From Emydura subglobosa (Eukaryota; Chordata; Testudines; Chelidae): DNA of 64,000 nucleotides. This document shows, in pieces, positions 1 through 12,180 of the stretch; position 1 is the first letter of the stretch, and each line of letters starts with the position of its first letter. A program made the position numbers and the translations under genes. The notes under the pieces were generated by a model. It saw nothing but the letters and a program-made list of their open reading frames with translations. It made no database searches and had not been told where the DNA came from. Location: positions 5,278,198 through 5,342,197 of the forward strand of contig ML679960.1 in assembly GCA_007922225.1 (NCBI GenBank), given 5' to 3'.

Positions 1-727
1 TATTGAAGCAGTTCCATTGTGCATGAATAATTAAATAGTCATTGGACCAAAGAGAGACAGAAAATGACTCTATAGTCTGGTGGTTGAGACACCCACCTTC
101 GAGAGGGGAGACCCAGGATCCAGTCCCCTTTTCCAATGGCTATTAATTTATCTGCACTGGATAACTGTACATCAAAATATCCCACTCTCCTGTGAGGTGG
201 AAGACCTCAAATCCTTTTTTCTCCTTCAATGTGAGGGGGGGGCGGGATTGAACTTGGGTCTCGCACATACTGAATGCTCTAACCACTGGGCTGAAAGTTA
301 TAAGGTGAGCACCATCTGTGCCCATTTTGTGCCAACTGAGGAAGACACTTAAGACATTCTCACAAGAAATGACTTTTATGCCTGAGCCGCTGGACTCCAT
401 GAGACGGGTTTCCAGTTGTTGAATGCAGGCAGAAATAGGTGCCTTCCTGCAGCCAAGACTAGGTGCCTAACTCTCTGAGAGGCGCAGAGCTCTGAGCACA
501 CCCCTCTCATCAGCGTCTCCCATTGGCTATCTTAGGCCAATGCCCAACTAGGGTGCTGGCTTTTATGAATTCCCATCTTAGATATGTATCCCTCCCCACT
601 CATTCTAAAGAGAACTTAGGCATCCAAATCAGGCTTTGTGAATCTCATTTTTAATCCAGTGATTTTCTAGCCCCTGGAAAGTTAGGTATTGCAATGCTGA
701 AATCCCTTGGTGGAACTAAGCCTAAAT
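1..727 (+). mobile_element. tRNA-derived composite repeat, copy A (cut by window start)
   Basis: A forward tRNA-like head lies at about 72-140 (A-box-like tagtctggtggttgagac) and a second tRNA-like head in the opposite orientation at about 240-292, where the reverse strand reads cccagtggttagagcatt and then a B-box-like gttcaatcc. A body follows, ending near 727 with ttaggtattgcaatgctgaa. The same body recurs at 24296-24880 and 28455-29020, and the leading block (14-50, tgcatgaataattaaatag) recurs at 22869-22905. These shared blocks within the window are the main evidence that this is an interspersed family. The tRNA boxes suggest an old Pol III SINE ancestry. The official family name is not known to me. 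Confidence 0.65.
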
Positions 728-3235
728 GGTTACACTTACAATTGCAAAAATTGAATATCCTTGGTTTAAAAAAAAGCAAACTGAAAAAAGAAAAGAAATT
801 TCATCACGTGGAGACATTTTGACTGCCCTACATGGAGTATCAGGAAAATAGAAACCTTTAGGCCTACTACACAAATCTGCATCCCCAGAGTGAAGCATGT
901 CCAGTACAAGCTTTTCAAAGGCAAATGATTTGGTCAAACTTAGATGATGTTTCAGATGGAAAGAAAAAAACACATTCCTGGCACAAAGGCAACTCATCTG
1001 CTAAATGGCATGCCCCAGTTCTAAAGCATGGAGGTGCTGGCGCTTCTCACCTAAACAGTTGTAAGAATTACTTTTAACATGGGCAAAACAACATTTTTCC
1101 CCCTAATTGCATTCTCAGAAAAGGCTGAACTATTTTTGCTTGAAAGAAAGAAAGAAACAAACAAAAAACCACCACCAACAACAACAAAAAAACAGGCTGA
1201 GGCAGATATCCAGCATGGAAGATTGTCCCTAATGGTTAACGTTTGGTAAAGTTATCAACAACTGAAAACAGGACCTTACACTGAGAGGTGTCTGACAACC
1301 TTAGATATAGGGGGGCATCACCAGCTCCACTTATAAAATCCAATATTGACCGTGTTATTAAAAAAGAAAAAAATTAAACAGATAATAAAGAATAAAAGAA
1401 AAAAGAAAAGGGGAACATGATTATTTTTAAATAACATATTCAGTGTCACAAAATTAAAGTGTAGAAGTTTAAAAAGAATTTAAAACATCAATTCAACTTC
1501 TGTGGGATGTTTAAGGAAATACTATAGTGTTATTTTCGTACCTTCTCTCACAATCAAGATTCCAGAGACGTATGGCTTTTACTAAAAAGTCCCTCCATTA
1601 GCTACTACAGTTTAACAAGATTAAGCACTGAGAAGTGAGATGGCTTTTTTAAAAGGAGTACTAAGAGTTACCACTAGATTTTGTTACCCCTTTTTAGTTT
1701 AGCTTCTGATGCATGAGCACTCAAGTTAATTAAGAGGATGTATCATTTATATCTCTAGTGTTCATCAAGATGGGGACCAACAGTATTTTCATATAATCCT
1801 ATAATGGATGTACTGTGTGTGGAATGGTCACTTTATTTTTTGAGTATATATTTAAAGACATTAACTAAAATGAACAACTGCATTGAATTAGCCAGTGATC
1901 ATTAACCTCTGATATCAGTCCCACAATCCAGTTCTAGCTAGAATAACTCCTTGACATGCAAATCTTAGGTCTTATTTAAAATGAGTCTGATTAATTAACT
2001 AAGGGGAACTGAAGTTTATAATCTAGCTACACAATCTGTTTTCATTAATGTTAAAAAAGAAACATAAAAACACCCTCCCAGCAAGAAAAGAGGTCTAAAA
2101 TGTTAAAGGATGTCTAAAAATAGACTTCTGGTACTACATTCAGGGAGCAGAGGTTTGTATCACTGTTTGCTGGACTAATGAGGAATAATTAATGTGGTCA
2201 TAAGAAAAGGAATGTGTTAATGTGGCATCCTATTATTGGATATTGTTGGAAGCCTGGTGATTTAATTTCAATATTCATCCATTTCTCATTGAGTGATAGA
2301 AGTTAGTTTTACTTGTGCATCAAGTTTCCAAAATATTATGCAACTAGGATACAGCTATGATATTTTCCCTTGCAAATAGAAGCTGATACAATTGCTTTCA
2401 GTATTTATATGACATACATTGGTTTCTCAGATCTATTATTTGGATTCCTGGCATTTCATCGATGGAAATTCATCATTAATGTTTGGACATGGTAAAGTGT
2501 TAACAGGAGACACTTGGCTATGATAATATTTCATCACCATAAGTAGTTCATACTAGTAATAACTTCCATTTGTATATTACATTTTCATACAAAGGCTATT
2601 TATCTAATCTTTCACAAAAATAACCACCTCAGATAGAACATAGCACAAGAGTTCAGGACAGGAAGCAAAGGACACAATGAGTTGAATTTAGGGACAATCT
2701 AAGTAAACAGATGAAAACTACTCAAGATGGAATTTGAACAGAAATTCAAGAGCAATACTTTTTTGCATAATATGCCATGAGAGCTTTCACTGGTCACAAA
2801 TTATCAAGGCCTGGCTTTCTGCGTCTTTAAAAAGATGGCACGTCTAGGTACAGAAACCCTTCACTGAGGGCATTGGTAGGTCACTGATTCATGCTGAACA
2901 GTACTTGCTATTGAATACCAAGATCACTTCCAGAATCACCTAGCTTTTCTTTCAAGATCCCCCACCCACATACTAGGCAGAGCCATCCTTGCTTAATTTA
3001 TAAACTCTGCAAAAGTGTAGCCCAAGGGCTACCAAGCCTTATTAAACAATTCAATTTTAAAAATAAATTAAGAGTTAACTTATCTCAAAAAATGGACACA
3101 AAGTGTATGTGCAAGATAAATAATAGCACATGCAGATTTATGAATTTTACAAATTACAAATCATTCATGCCAATACCAACTGGACTTTGGCCAAATAATA
3201 ATGTAGTGTTAAATATCCTACATAACTTTATATTT
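728..3235. other. AT-rich non-coding DNA, no gene seen
   Basis: Only short spurious frames occur and I recognise no splice-flanked exon. It holds one simple repeat (1141-1195). No other interspersed element could be assigned with confidence. Confidence 0.5.
1141..1195. repeat. AAAG/CAA simple repeat
   Basis: Short purine-rich run of aaag units followed by caa and cca units and an A-run. Typical low-complexity DNA. Confidence 0.7.
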
Positions 3236-3605
3236 TCACTTTACTTTACAAATATTAACTAGTTTCTGTACCTTCACAAAACAGCTGGGAGGTCAGTATC
3301 ATCCCCATTTAGCTGACTGAGAGACCGAGGCAGAGATGCCAACATTTCAGATGTAGCATCTGATCTGTTCCATTTTGGGACATGGGATCTGAAACATCTT
3401 GTTTCTGATTTTCAGAACTGCTATATATCCATAGCTTTGTTGAAGTCAGTGAGAACTCGGAGAGGTTGGCCACCTATGAAATCAAGTCCAAGCTGTCTCA
3501 CATTGCAAACCAATAACTGATTCACTCAAAATTAGATGCCACTTTTGTAATTGTCAGCTTAAATAACTTGCCCAAGAGAATTAATGTTGCATCTGGGCTT
3601 AGAAC
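3236..3605 (-). mobile_element. MIR/CORE-SINE fragment, interrupted
   Basis: The block at 3236-3345 reads like the inverted MIR core (tatcatccccatttagctga, then accgaggcagagatg). The continuation (aaataacttgcccaag, then a degenerate head) resumes at about 3553-3605. The 200 bp between them includes gattttcagaactgct at about 3404, the start of a small palindromic MITE type common in turtles, so the SINE appears split by a later insertion. Boundaries are approximate. Confidence 0.5.
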
Positions 3606-4163
3606 ATAACAGTTTTGGGCCCTGAAACAATGCTCCTATCACTAGAAGACAATTATTTGTTTCATCACAGACTTCATATAAGATCTAACTTATTTGTCAG
3701 GCATGCATATGCAAGCCACACACTTCATATACCTACAAAATATATTCCTCTAATACCAGTTCAAGTGAGAAATGGAAAGACCAGAAAAAAATGCTTTGCG
3801 TTTATTTCTAAATGTCTAGAGCAATGGACAAACTTCATCTTTAGTTAATTAGTTATCAAAAAAGAATGCCTTGGGATACCAGAAAATTGTGGGACTGAGA
3901 ATACAAAAGATTCAGAAACTAGAGTTTTTCAATAGAAATCAGGGGGGAAAAAAGGTAAAATTATGCACATATTTATAAACAGTTTAGCCAAATGGCTTTA
4001 AAATGCAGTAGGGAATCATGGCAAATCTGTGAAATGTGTTAGTATGTGACAAAAAATTATTATGAATATTTTGCAAAAAGTGAAAGCCCAACATTCAGCA
4101 TAATTTATTTATTTTTACCTGTGTAAGTTATATTTATTTCATAAAAGTTCAGCTGAAGTTGGA
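3606..4163. other. AT-rich non-coding DNA
   Basis: No recognisable element or credible coding frame. Confidence 0.45.
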
Positions 4164-4262
4164 GGAACACAAGAATAGCCTTACTGAGTTAGAACAAAGA
4201 TCCATCTAGCCCACTATTCCTTCCTCCAACAGTGCTAGGTAGAAGTTTTGAAAGAGGATTTG
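4164..4262 (-). mobile_element. CR1-group LINE 3' scrap
   Basis: The string cacaagaatagccttactga followed by gatccatctagcccacta matches, with divergence, the reverse complement of the 3' terminal region of a CR1 LINE subfamily abundant in turtles. It is short and degenerate, so subfamily and orientation are from memory of the pattern. Confidence 0.5.
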
Positions 4263-4493
4263 AAAGATAAGTAGAATCTCAGATGTATTGGGGTTCGTTA
4301 AAGAGCCACACCGAATAGTTTCAGGCCTTCACAGGTTTTAAAATATTATTTCTATGAAAAGTAAGACTGATTTTTACAGTTCTTAGTCAAAATTACCATA
4401 ATAATGTGTAGGACTTTACTGGCAATATGAAGCAGCTATTAGCAGTACTAGTGCAAATAATAAATATCAGATTAATTTAGGCCCTGATCCAAA

Positions 4494-4877
4494 GCCAGCA
4501 AACAAAGCTGAAAACAGAGGAGTTTGAGTGGGCCTTAGGGGCAGTGGGTGAGTTTTGTGGAGTTGTGTGTCTTTGTTTTTGGTTTGTTTTGTTTCATGTT
4601 TTTTCCTTCAATTTGCAGAAGTTGGTACTGGGTGGCGTACTGAGATCAGCTGACCCCAATTAGGGGGCAGGGCTTCCCTAATTAGGTGGCCTATAAGGGC
4701 AGCCACTCAATCAGGCAGCAGCACAGCTGCAGTGGCACAGGAGGCAGCAAACAGAGCTGAAAACAGGGGAGTTTGAGTGGGAGTGTGTGGTGTTCTGGTA
4801 TTGTTCGGGTGCTCATTAGGTGGGGCATTTTTGTTTCATTTTTGTGTCTCTCATTCACAAGAACTAGGGGGAAAGCT
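4494..4877 (+). promoter_or_regulatory. LINE 5' UTR with duplicated promoter-like block
   Basis: A block starting at 4494 (agctgaaaacagaggagttt) is repeated from about 4744 (agctgaaaacaggggagttt), a period of about 250 bp. Each copy is followed by a GT-rich run. LINE 5' ends often carry tandem promoter monomers, so this is probably the internal promoter region, but promoter function is inference. Confidence 0.55.
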
Positions 4878-6015
4878 ATGACAGATATAGAGGCAGTAGT
4901 GATAGTCACTAAAGAGACAATGAAGATGACTGGATGTGGAAGCTGCAGTATGTACATGATCCAGGAGGGGGTGCCTCAAAAGAGCTTTATTTGTAATGAA
5001 GTGCTGCCTCAGAGCTGATGGAAGAGAAAATTCAAGAGTTAGAGATGCAGGTGGAAAATCTGGCTGAGTTTAGAAGAGGGTTCAAGCAGATGATGGAGCA
5101 AAGGAATGAGGAGGCTGAAGGAAAAAACCCAGACCTGCAGATGGAAGCAGGACCAATGAACTCTGAGGGGAGAATGCTGGAGGAGGAAAGCGGCCAGTGG
5201 AAGCATGTGACTGCGAGAACTTGGCAGAGGAAAAGATGGGCTAGTGAAGGAGAAATAGAGCTCAGAAACAGGTTTGCAGAGTTGGAAAATGAAAAAGGGG
5301 CATAGTGGTGATTACTGAAGGTTGGAGGGCAAAGAAGAAGAGAAGAGCATCTAGTCCTATACAAAGAGTGGATGAGCCAATGGAGATACCACGAAATAAG
5401 AGCCCCAGGAGGATACAGGAACAGTTGCAGAGGATTGCAAAGGAGAATAGATGAGAGATGACCTGCAGTCAGAAAGAACAGGGGATAGTCTGGAAAATCG
5501 CACTGTTACCAGGAAAAGGCAGGTCTACGTGGTTGGTGACAGATGAACAGAAGAACAGACAGGCCTGCAACCAGAGCTGATCCAGAGAACAGAAGAGTGT
5601 GCTGGATGCCTGGTGCTAATATATGGGAGGTGGACCTGAGGCTAGAGAGGATCCTAATGGGAGCGGGAAAGAATCCACTGATTGTCCTTGATGTGGGTAC
5701 AAACGATATAGCTAGATTCTCGCTGGAATGTATCAAAGGAGACTATGCCAGACTGGGAAAGACTTTTAAGGAAATCGAGGCTCAGGTGATCTTCAGTGGG
5801 ATTCTGCTGGAGGACAACAAAGGGTGACAAGATTTGATGATCAACAGATGGCTCAGGCAGTGGTTTTATAAGGCAGGCTTTGGGATGTATAGTCACTGGG
5901 AGGCTTTCATGGACAGAGGACTGTACGCTTAGGATGGACTTCACCTGAGTAGGGAATGAAATGCACTTCTAGGATGGAGGTTAGCACAACTGATTCAGAG
6001 AGCTTTAACTAGGGA
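4878..6015 (+). pseudogene. LINE ORF1 remnant: Cys-rich segment, coiled coil, SGNH esterase
   Basis: The ATG at 4878 opens a frame with MTGCGSCSMY (near 4927) and SFICN, a Cys-x2-Cys-type segment like the N-terminal zinc-finger/PHD-like region of CR1 ORF1. A frameshift near 5010 leads to a Glu-rich coiled coil from 5018 (MEEKIQELEMQVENL). From about 5520 an SGNH hydrolase domain is visible. Block I reads VVGDR at 5529-5543, so the expected catalytic Ser of GDS is lost and a stop follows. Block III GTND is intact at 5696-5707. Block V DGLHL (5933-5947) retains Asp and His but is preceded by TAG at 5930. In live CR1 elements ORF1 binds element RNA and the esterase may act on lipid; here it cannot be made intact. 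Esterase in CR1 ORF1 is established knowledge; the calls in this copy come from the motifs. Confidence 0.8.
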
Positions 6016-6029
6016 GTAGGGGGAGATGG

Positions 6030-8967
6030 TTGGGAGATGCCCAGGTAATCTCCACGCCTGATTTTAGCATTGAGAGGGAGGAAAATGAAGTAAGAAAGGA
6101 CACAGCAGTGGGAAACACAATGGACATTAAGAGGAAGGGTAGTGTAGATGTGAGTCTAACAGCTGATATTGGCAGTAGAATGACTGTGCCAAATCAGGTA
6201 AGGAAAGTGAGTGAAGTCAAACAGCAAAAATTAAGATGTTTGTATATGAATGCGAGGAGCCTGAGTAACAAAATGGAAGAACTAGAGCTACTGGTACCAA
6301 ATATAGGAATAACAGAAACATGGTGGAATAGTAGTCACAATTGGTGTACAGGTATTAAAGGTATGTGCTGTTTAGGAAAGACAGATATAAAGACAAAGGT
6401 GGTGGAGTAGCATTGTATATCAGTGATGAGGTAGATTGTAAAGAAATTAAAAGTGATGGAATTGATAAGACAGAATGTCTGCGTAAAAATCACACTGGGG
6501 CAGAAAACTATTAGAGTTTCCCTGGGACAGTGCTTGGGGTATGTTACAGACCACCGGCATCTGATTTAGACATGGATAGAGACTTCTTTAAGACTTTTAA
6601 AGAAGTAAATACTACTGAGAGCTCTGTGATTATGGGAGACTTTAACTTCCCAGATACAAACTCAAGGACAACTGTTAATAGTTATGTTAGGGCCCATATT
6701 TTCCTGGATGGATTCCTTCACCAAATAGTTACTGAACCAACATGAGTGGATGCCATTTTAGATTTGGTATTGGTGAGCAGTGAGAACCTCATAGAAGAAC
6801 TGGTTGTAGGGGACAACTTTGATTTGAGCAACCATGAGCTAATTCACTTCAAACTAAATGGAAGGATAAAAAAGTAGATCTGTGACTAGGGTCTTTGTCT
6901 TCTAAAGGGCTAACTTTAAAAAATTAAGGGAATTAGTTGGCGAAGTGGACTGGACAAAAGAACTCATGGTTCTAAATGTGGCGGAGGCTTGGAATTACTT
7001 CAAGACAAAGTTGGAGGAACTATTTGAAAACTGTATCCCAAGGAAGGGGAAAAAATTCATAGGCAAGAGTTGTAAAACAAACTGAATGAGCAAGTATCTC
7101 AGACAGGAGATTAAGAGAAAGCAGAGAACCTACAAGGACTGGAAGATGGGAGGGGTCATCAAAGGAAAGCTACCTCTTGGAGGTCAGAACATGTAGAGAT
7201 AAAGTGAGAAAGGCCAAAAGCCAAGTACAGTTGCATCTTGCAAAATGAATTAAAACCAATGGTAAAAGGTTCTATAGCTATATAAATAGGAAAAAAAAAA
7301 AAAACCGAGAAAGACTAAGTGGGACTGCTAAGCACTGAGGATGGGGTGGAAGTTGGGGATAATCTAAGCATGGTCAAATATCTAAACAAATACTTTGCCT
7401 CCATTTTTAATGAGGCTAATGATGATCTTGGGAATAGTGGTAGAGTGGCTAATGGGAATGAGGATATGGAGGTAGAAATTACCACATCCAAGGTAGAAGG
7501 CAAACTTGAAAAGTTTAATGGCACTCAATCAGGGGGGCCGGATAATCTCCATCCAAGAATATTACAGGAATTAGCACATGAAATTGCAAGCCCATTAGCA
7601 AGGTTTTTTAACGAATCTGTAAACTCAGGGGCTGTACCATATGACTGGAGAATTCCTAACATAGTTCCTATTTTTAAGAAAAGGGGAAAAAAGTGATTCA
7701 GGTAACTACAAGCCTGTCAGTTTGACCTCAGTAGTATGCAAGGTCTTGGAAAGGATTTTGAAAGAGAAAGGACATTGAGGTTAATGGTAATTGGGATAAA
7801 ATACCACATCACTTTACAAAAGGTGGATCATGCCAGACCAACCTAATTTTCTTTTTTGAGATAACAGATTTTTTAGACAAAGGGAATGCATTAAGGGACA
7901 AAGGGAATGCATTTCATTAAGGCATTTGATACGGTTCCACATGGGGAATTATTAGTTAAATTGGAAAAAAATGGGGATTAATATGAAAATTGGAATGTGG
8001 ATAAGGAACAGGTTAAAAACGGAGACTACAACAGGTCACACTGAAAGGTGAACTGTCAGGCTGGAAGGAGGTTACTTGTGGAGTTCCTCAGGGATCGGTC
8101 TTGGAACCAATCTTATTTAATCTTTTTATTACTGACCTTGGCACAAAAAGTGGGAATGTGCTAATAAAGTTTGTGGATGACACGAAGTTGGGAGGTATTG
8201 CCAATACAGAGAAAGATCAGGATATCATACAGAAAGATCTGGATGACCTTGTAAACTGGAGAAATAGAAATAGGTGAAATTAAATAGTGGAAAGAGCAAG
8301 GTCATGCATTTAGGGACTAATTACAAGAATTTCTGCTATAAGCTGGGGACGCATTAGTTGGAAATGACAGAGGAGGAACATGGGCGTATTGGTTGATCAC
8401 AGGATGACAATGAACCAACAATATGATGTGGCCATGAAAAAAGCTAATGCGGTCCTTGGATGCATCAGACGAGGAATGTCCAGAGGAGATAGGAAGGTGT
8501 TAGTACCATTATATAAGGAGTTGGTGAGACCTTATCTGGAATATTGTGTGCAGTTCTGGTCCCCCATGTTTGAGAAAGATGAACTCAAACAGGAACAGAT
8601 GCAGAGAAGGGCTACTAAGATGATCCACGGAATGGAAAACCTGCCTTATGTGACGAGACTCAAAGAGTTTGGCTTGTTTAGCTTAACCAAAAGAAGGTTG
8701 AGGAGAGATATGATTGCTCTCTGTAAATACATCAGAGGGATAAATACGAGGGACAGAGAGGAATTATTTAAGTTCAGCGCCAATGTGGATACAAGTATTA
8801 ATGGATATAAACTGGCCATCAGGAAGTTTAAACTTGAAATTAGATACAGGTTTCTAATCATCGGAGGAGTGAAGTTCTGGAATAGCCTTCAAAGGGGAGA
8901 AGTGGAGGCAAAAAAACTAGCTGGCTTCAAAACTGTGCTTGATACATTTATGGAGGGAATGGTATGA
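6030..8967 (+). pseudogene. LINE ORF2 remnant: AP endonuclease and reverse transcriptase
   Basis: The endonuclease begins near 6228 (KLRCLYMNARSL), continues with ITETWW (catalytic Glu codon at 6315) and MGDFNFPD (6632-6655). The terminal SDH motif reads SNH at 6837-6845, so a catalytic Asp is lost. Reverse transcriptase motifs follow in different frames: SGGPDNLHPRIL near 7530, a Lys-rich PIFKK segment, motif A KAFDTVPH with its Asp at 7928, motif B GVPQGSVL at 8080-8103 and motif C FVDD at 8170-8181, so the catalytic Asp residues persist. The C-terminal part (8380-8967, 195 residues) is the longest intact frame and matches the CR1 C-terminal region (ANAVLGCIRRGM, LVRPYLEYCVQFWSP). At least six frame changes interrupt the gene. 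It is a fossil; the product in live elements nicks the target and reverse-transcribes the RNA. Confidence 0.9.
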
Positions 8968-9372
8968 TGTCTAGTTTGGCAATTGACTGATCTTTGACTT
9001 CTGGGGTTAGATATGCCAATGGCCTGTGAAGGGATGTTAGATGGGGTGGGTTCTGAGTTATTACAGAGAATTCTTTCTTGGATATCTGGCTGGTGAATAT
9101 TGTCCACATGCTCAGGGTTTAACTGATCACCATATTTGCGATCAGGAAGGAATTTTCCCCGAGGGCAGATTGGCAAGGCTCTAGGGGGTTTTCACCTCCC
9201 TCTGTAGCATGCAGCATGGTTCACTTGCTGGTGGATTCTCTGTACCTTAAAGTCTTTAAACCATGATTTGAAGTCATCAAATTACAGGAGCGGATGAGGT
9301 TTTGTGGGCTGCATTGTGCAAGAAGTCAGACTATATGATAATATCCCTTCTGACCTTAGAATCTATGAGTAA
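8968..9372 (+). other. LINE 3' UTR
   Basis: Starts after the ORF2 stop and runs to the terminal cttctgacctta... signature. The 3' end is what the element's reverse transcriptase recognises in this clade; the terminus here is one partial repeat unit. Confidence 0.75.
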
Positions 9373-12180
9373 GACAAATGCACCTTGGATCAGGCCTTTA
9401 GTGCTCATGAAGTGTGCTGGACTGAGCACCAGAGAATGCCGCCTTTACCTCTATGGAATGGAAAGGGACAGTTCAAATTCCTCCTCACTCTCCTATCACA
9501 ATCCCTCACTCCTGCTCACCTCAAAGGTAACAAGGTGGTTAAACTTCTATATCCATGTAATTATTGTATTTCTGATGAACTGGCAAAAAAGGTTACTTCC
9601 ATCCCATTGACCTTGGCACACAGAGGAATAAGACATAGGAAATGTATGGTTAAACTAAGGGCACAATTTGATTAACTCAATAAACTAAATATGATTAAAA
9701 TAGCTAAATCACCCTTCCAGGTACCCCATAGAACTAATCCTGTAAGACCCTCATAATGTAGGAGACCTCAATCAATCACAAGCTAGTGAGTCTATATTGT
9801 ACAGTCAATGAGTAACTGTAAAAATAAGGAATTAGCCACATCAGACTAATTTCTCTGCCTGTCCCTTCCTCAATGAATGTTACAAAAACAGATGAAAAGG
9901 ATCCTCTTTCAACACCTTCTACTTTAGGGTCTCAAGATCCTGAATTTCAACTCTCAGCAAGATACCAAAGAATGACTGGCTGAAGCCAGAAAACCGTGGA
10001 AACCAATGGGAGAGAGTGAGAAGCTCTGGTGTCAGTGGCAGTCAAAGCAGAGGAATGAAGAAATACTTCCAAATAGGGATACTTGACATCCCCAATTGAT
10101 AGTCACAGGCTTGGGGAGATGGAACCCCAAGGAGACCTTACCTATGGCCCTGCTCACGTGCAAGGACCCTACCCAGTATGTAACCCTGGCCTCTCTTACT
10201 CCCCTCCCTCCCACCTCTGCCTCATGCACAAGAGCTGCACCCATGGAAATAAGTGGAGTGGGTAGTCAAGAGGAAAAGTAACATCTCCACTTGGCCAGTT
10301 TAACCCCGCTGCTCAAGAAAGTGGAGCTGTCCTTCTACATCCAGAAAGCTCCCAAACAGCCTTCAGTATTTAATATCTGTTTTTCTCAGTGCGATCTGCA
10401 TGTAAACCAGTCACCTGGAAAAGAAAGGCTAGGCATACAGTAACCAGCACCCTAGTCAATATTTTTGTGTCCATGTTATATTCCTCTTAAGAAACTATTT
10501 AAAAAGTGATTCCTTATCTAAGATGGAAGATAATAAACTAAAAGGTTCTCACTTGGAATTTACATGACATGAGTATTAAAATGCTGTAATAATCTTGCTT
10601 CTTTCATCTTTATGTTTTTGCTAAAAGACAAACAAAATAAGTGCTTATAAATGAAATTAGAAATAGCATTGTAACAAAAAGATGGGGAGAAGCTTGCTAT
10701 TCTCTAGAATGCAGCTTACTGAGTCTTATTCATGACTGTCAACAAGTCCTGATTGGGAATGTCATTTGTTCATTATTCCATCAAATATGGTGCACTATAA
10801 AAGTACCCCAGACATAAGAAATGTCATTATAGAAAAGGAAGTATATATATTTATCAAAAGATTTTGTTTGTAAAGTGTAAATTTTATGCCAGCTTTGAAA
10901 ATGGAAATGAATAGTTGATTCAGAGGTTAGGATACCCATGGTCTAGAAAAAAATAGATTTTAATCTTCAACTGGTAGTTTTGATTAAAGCTTTTTAAGAC
11001 ATGAAGGGTCTAGTTTTTTCTTAATAATTTAAAGTTTGCTTTGCCTGTGCCTGTGCCAAAGTTTTTCACTTTTTTTTTATGCTTCATATATGCAACAATT
11101 ATCTTTAAAATTATCTTTAGAATTATATATTTTTTTGAAAAAGTTTTGTGTTTCAATGTAGAAACTACACAAATCATTATTATTGGCAAGAATAAAGGGG
11201 CATAACCATTGCCTGTACTGGGTACTTCCAGTCAAGCCACCAAACAATCACACCTGTGGATAGCTATAATAGCTCATTTACATACAAAATAAACAGGAAA
11301 GGAGCACACAAGAGGGAAAAAATCCATGGCGAGGTTATCCTGGCTATAAGTAAAGACAGTGAACTTTCGGGGCGTGGCGGCGCGGGAATTCTCAAAGACA
11401 CCTTTTCATCCTGCACCTAGGAAGTAAAGAGATAGCATGTTTACATTCATGAAAATGGCATCTCCGCCAGCCTAGACTGATAATGTTTAGGAGGGCTTTG
11501 GGTGAGATAAAACTCCTTCTGTCCCCCCACCTCAGGAAATTAACCTGTTACTTAAGTTTATTGACTTTCACAACAGATGGAGGGGCCATCCAACACTACT
11601 GGCATTTTGTTTGGACAGGATGATCCAAAGCCACTGAGAACTGAAATCCAGACTTCAATAGGTTACAGCTTTTCAGTAGGTTGACATGTCAAGTATATTG
11701 AACCCAGGAACAATTTATTTGAAATTTCACTCAGAATCTGCTTTGTATTTTTAAGATTTTAAAGACAATATGATTTAATATAGGATGTAACTCACTGTGA
11801 AAAGGTCATTTACAAGCTTTCTAGGACAAAATGAAGTTAAAAAGGACATCTATTAACTATTCAGTGTTGATTGTTTTTAAAAGATTTTCAAGTATAGTGT
11901 ATAACAATTATTATTTATTAAATATAGAATAGACAGTCAAACAAGGTCAATTTTCCTCCTTCATCCTGCATTTATCTTAGAAGATCAATTATCATTCAAG
12001 TCATTATCCAAATCACAGAGAAAAGTAGAACTAACTTTAGTATTAGTATACTGCCAAAATACCATTAATTTCACATGGACACTTTTTCGCATAAGGAGAA
12101 ATTCACCTAGAATGAGAATCTGTAGATGTATCACTGACATTTGAAAACTAACTTAAGCCTTCAAAAATAGAATATATGTG
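9373..12180. other. Non-coding, mostly unique-looking DNA
   Basis: No known element and no credible exon recognised. The short frames at 9302-9675 and 10083-10281 are not supported by homology or splice context. A CpG cluster lies at 11366-11391, in a stretch (about 10680-10810 and 11210-11700) of higher complexity than its surroundings. Confidence 0.45.
11366..11391. promoter_or_regulatory. CpG cluster, possible regulatory site
   Basis: Five CpG dinucleotides fall within about 20 bp (cggggcgtggcggcgcgg) in an otherwise CpG-poor region. The core ggcgcgggaa resembles an E2F site. Survival of clustered CpG in methylated vertebrate DNA can mean an unmethylated bound site, or recent chance. Function is inference only. 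Confidence 0.25.

Larger units (their letters stand above)
4494..9372 (+). mobile_element. Near full-length decayed CR1/L3-group LINE
   Basis: About 4.9 kb holding, in order, a 5' UTR with an internal duplication, an ORF1 remnant, an ORF2 remnant with endonuclease and reverse transcriptase motifs, and a 3' UTR ending in cttctgaccttagaatctat at 9346-9369. That terminus is characteristic of CR1-clade elements, which end in short tandem octamers rather than poly(A). ORF1 carries an SGNH esterase remnant, as described for CR1-like elements. Many frameshifts and stops make it inactive. No target-site duplication was found, as is usual for CR1. Most CR1 copies are heavily 5'-truncated, so a copy retaining the 5' UTR is uncommon. 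Confidence 0.9.

Noticed and set aside
5032..5364. 110-residue minus-strand frame within LINE ORF1
   Set aside because: Antisense shadow of the Glu-rich coiled coil of ORF1.
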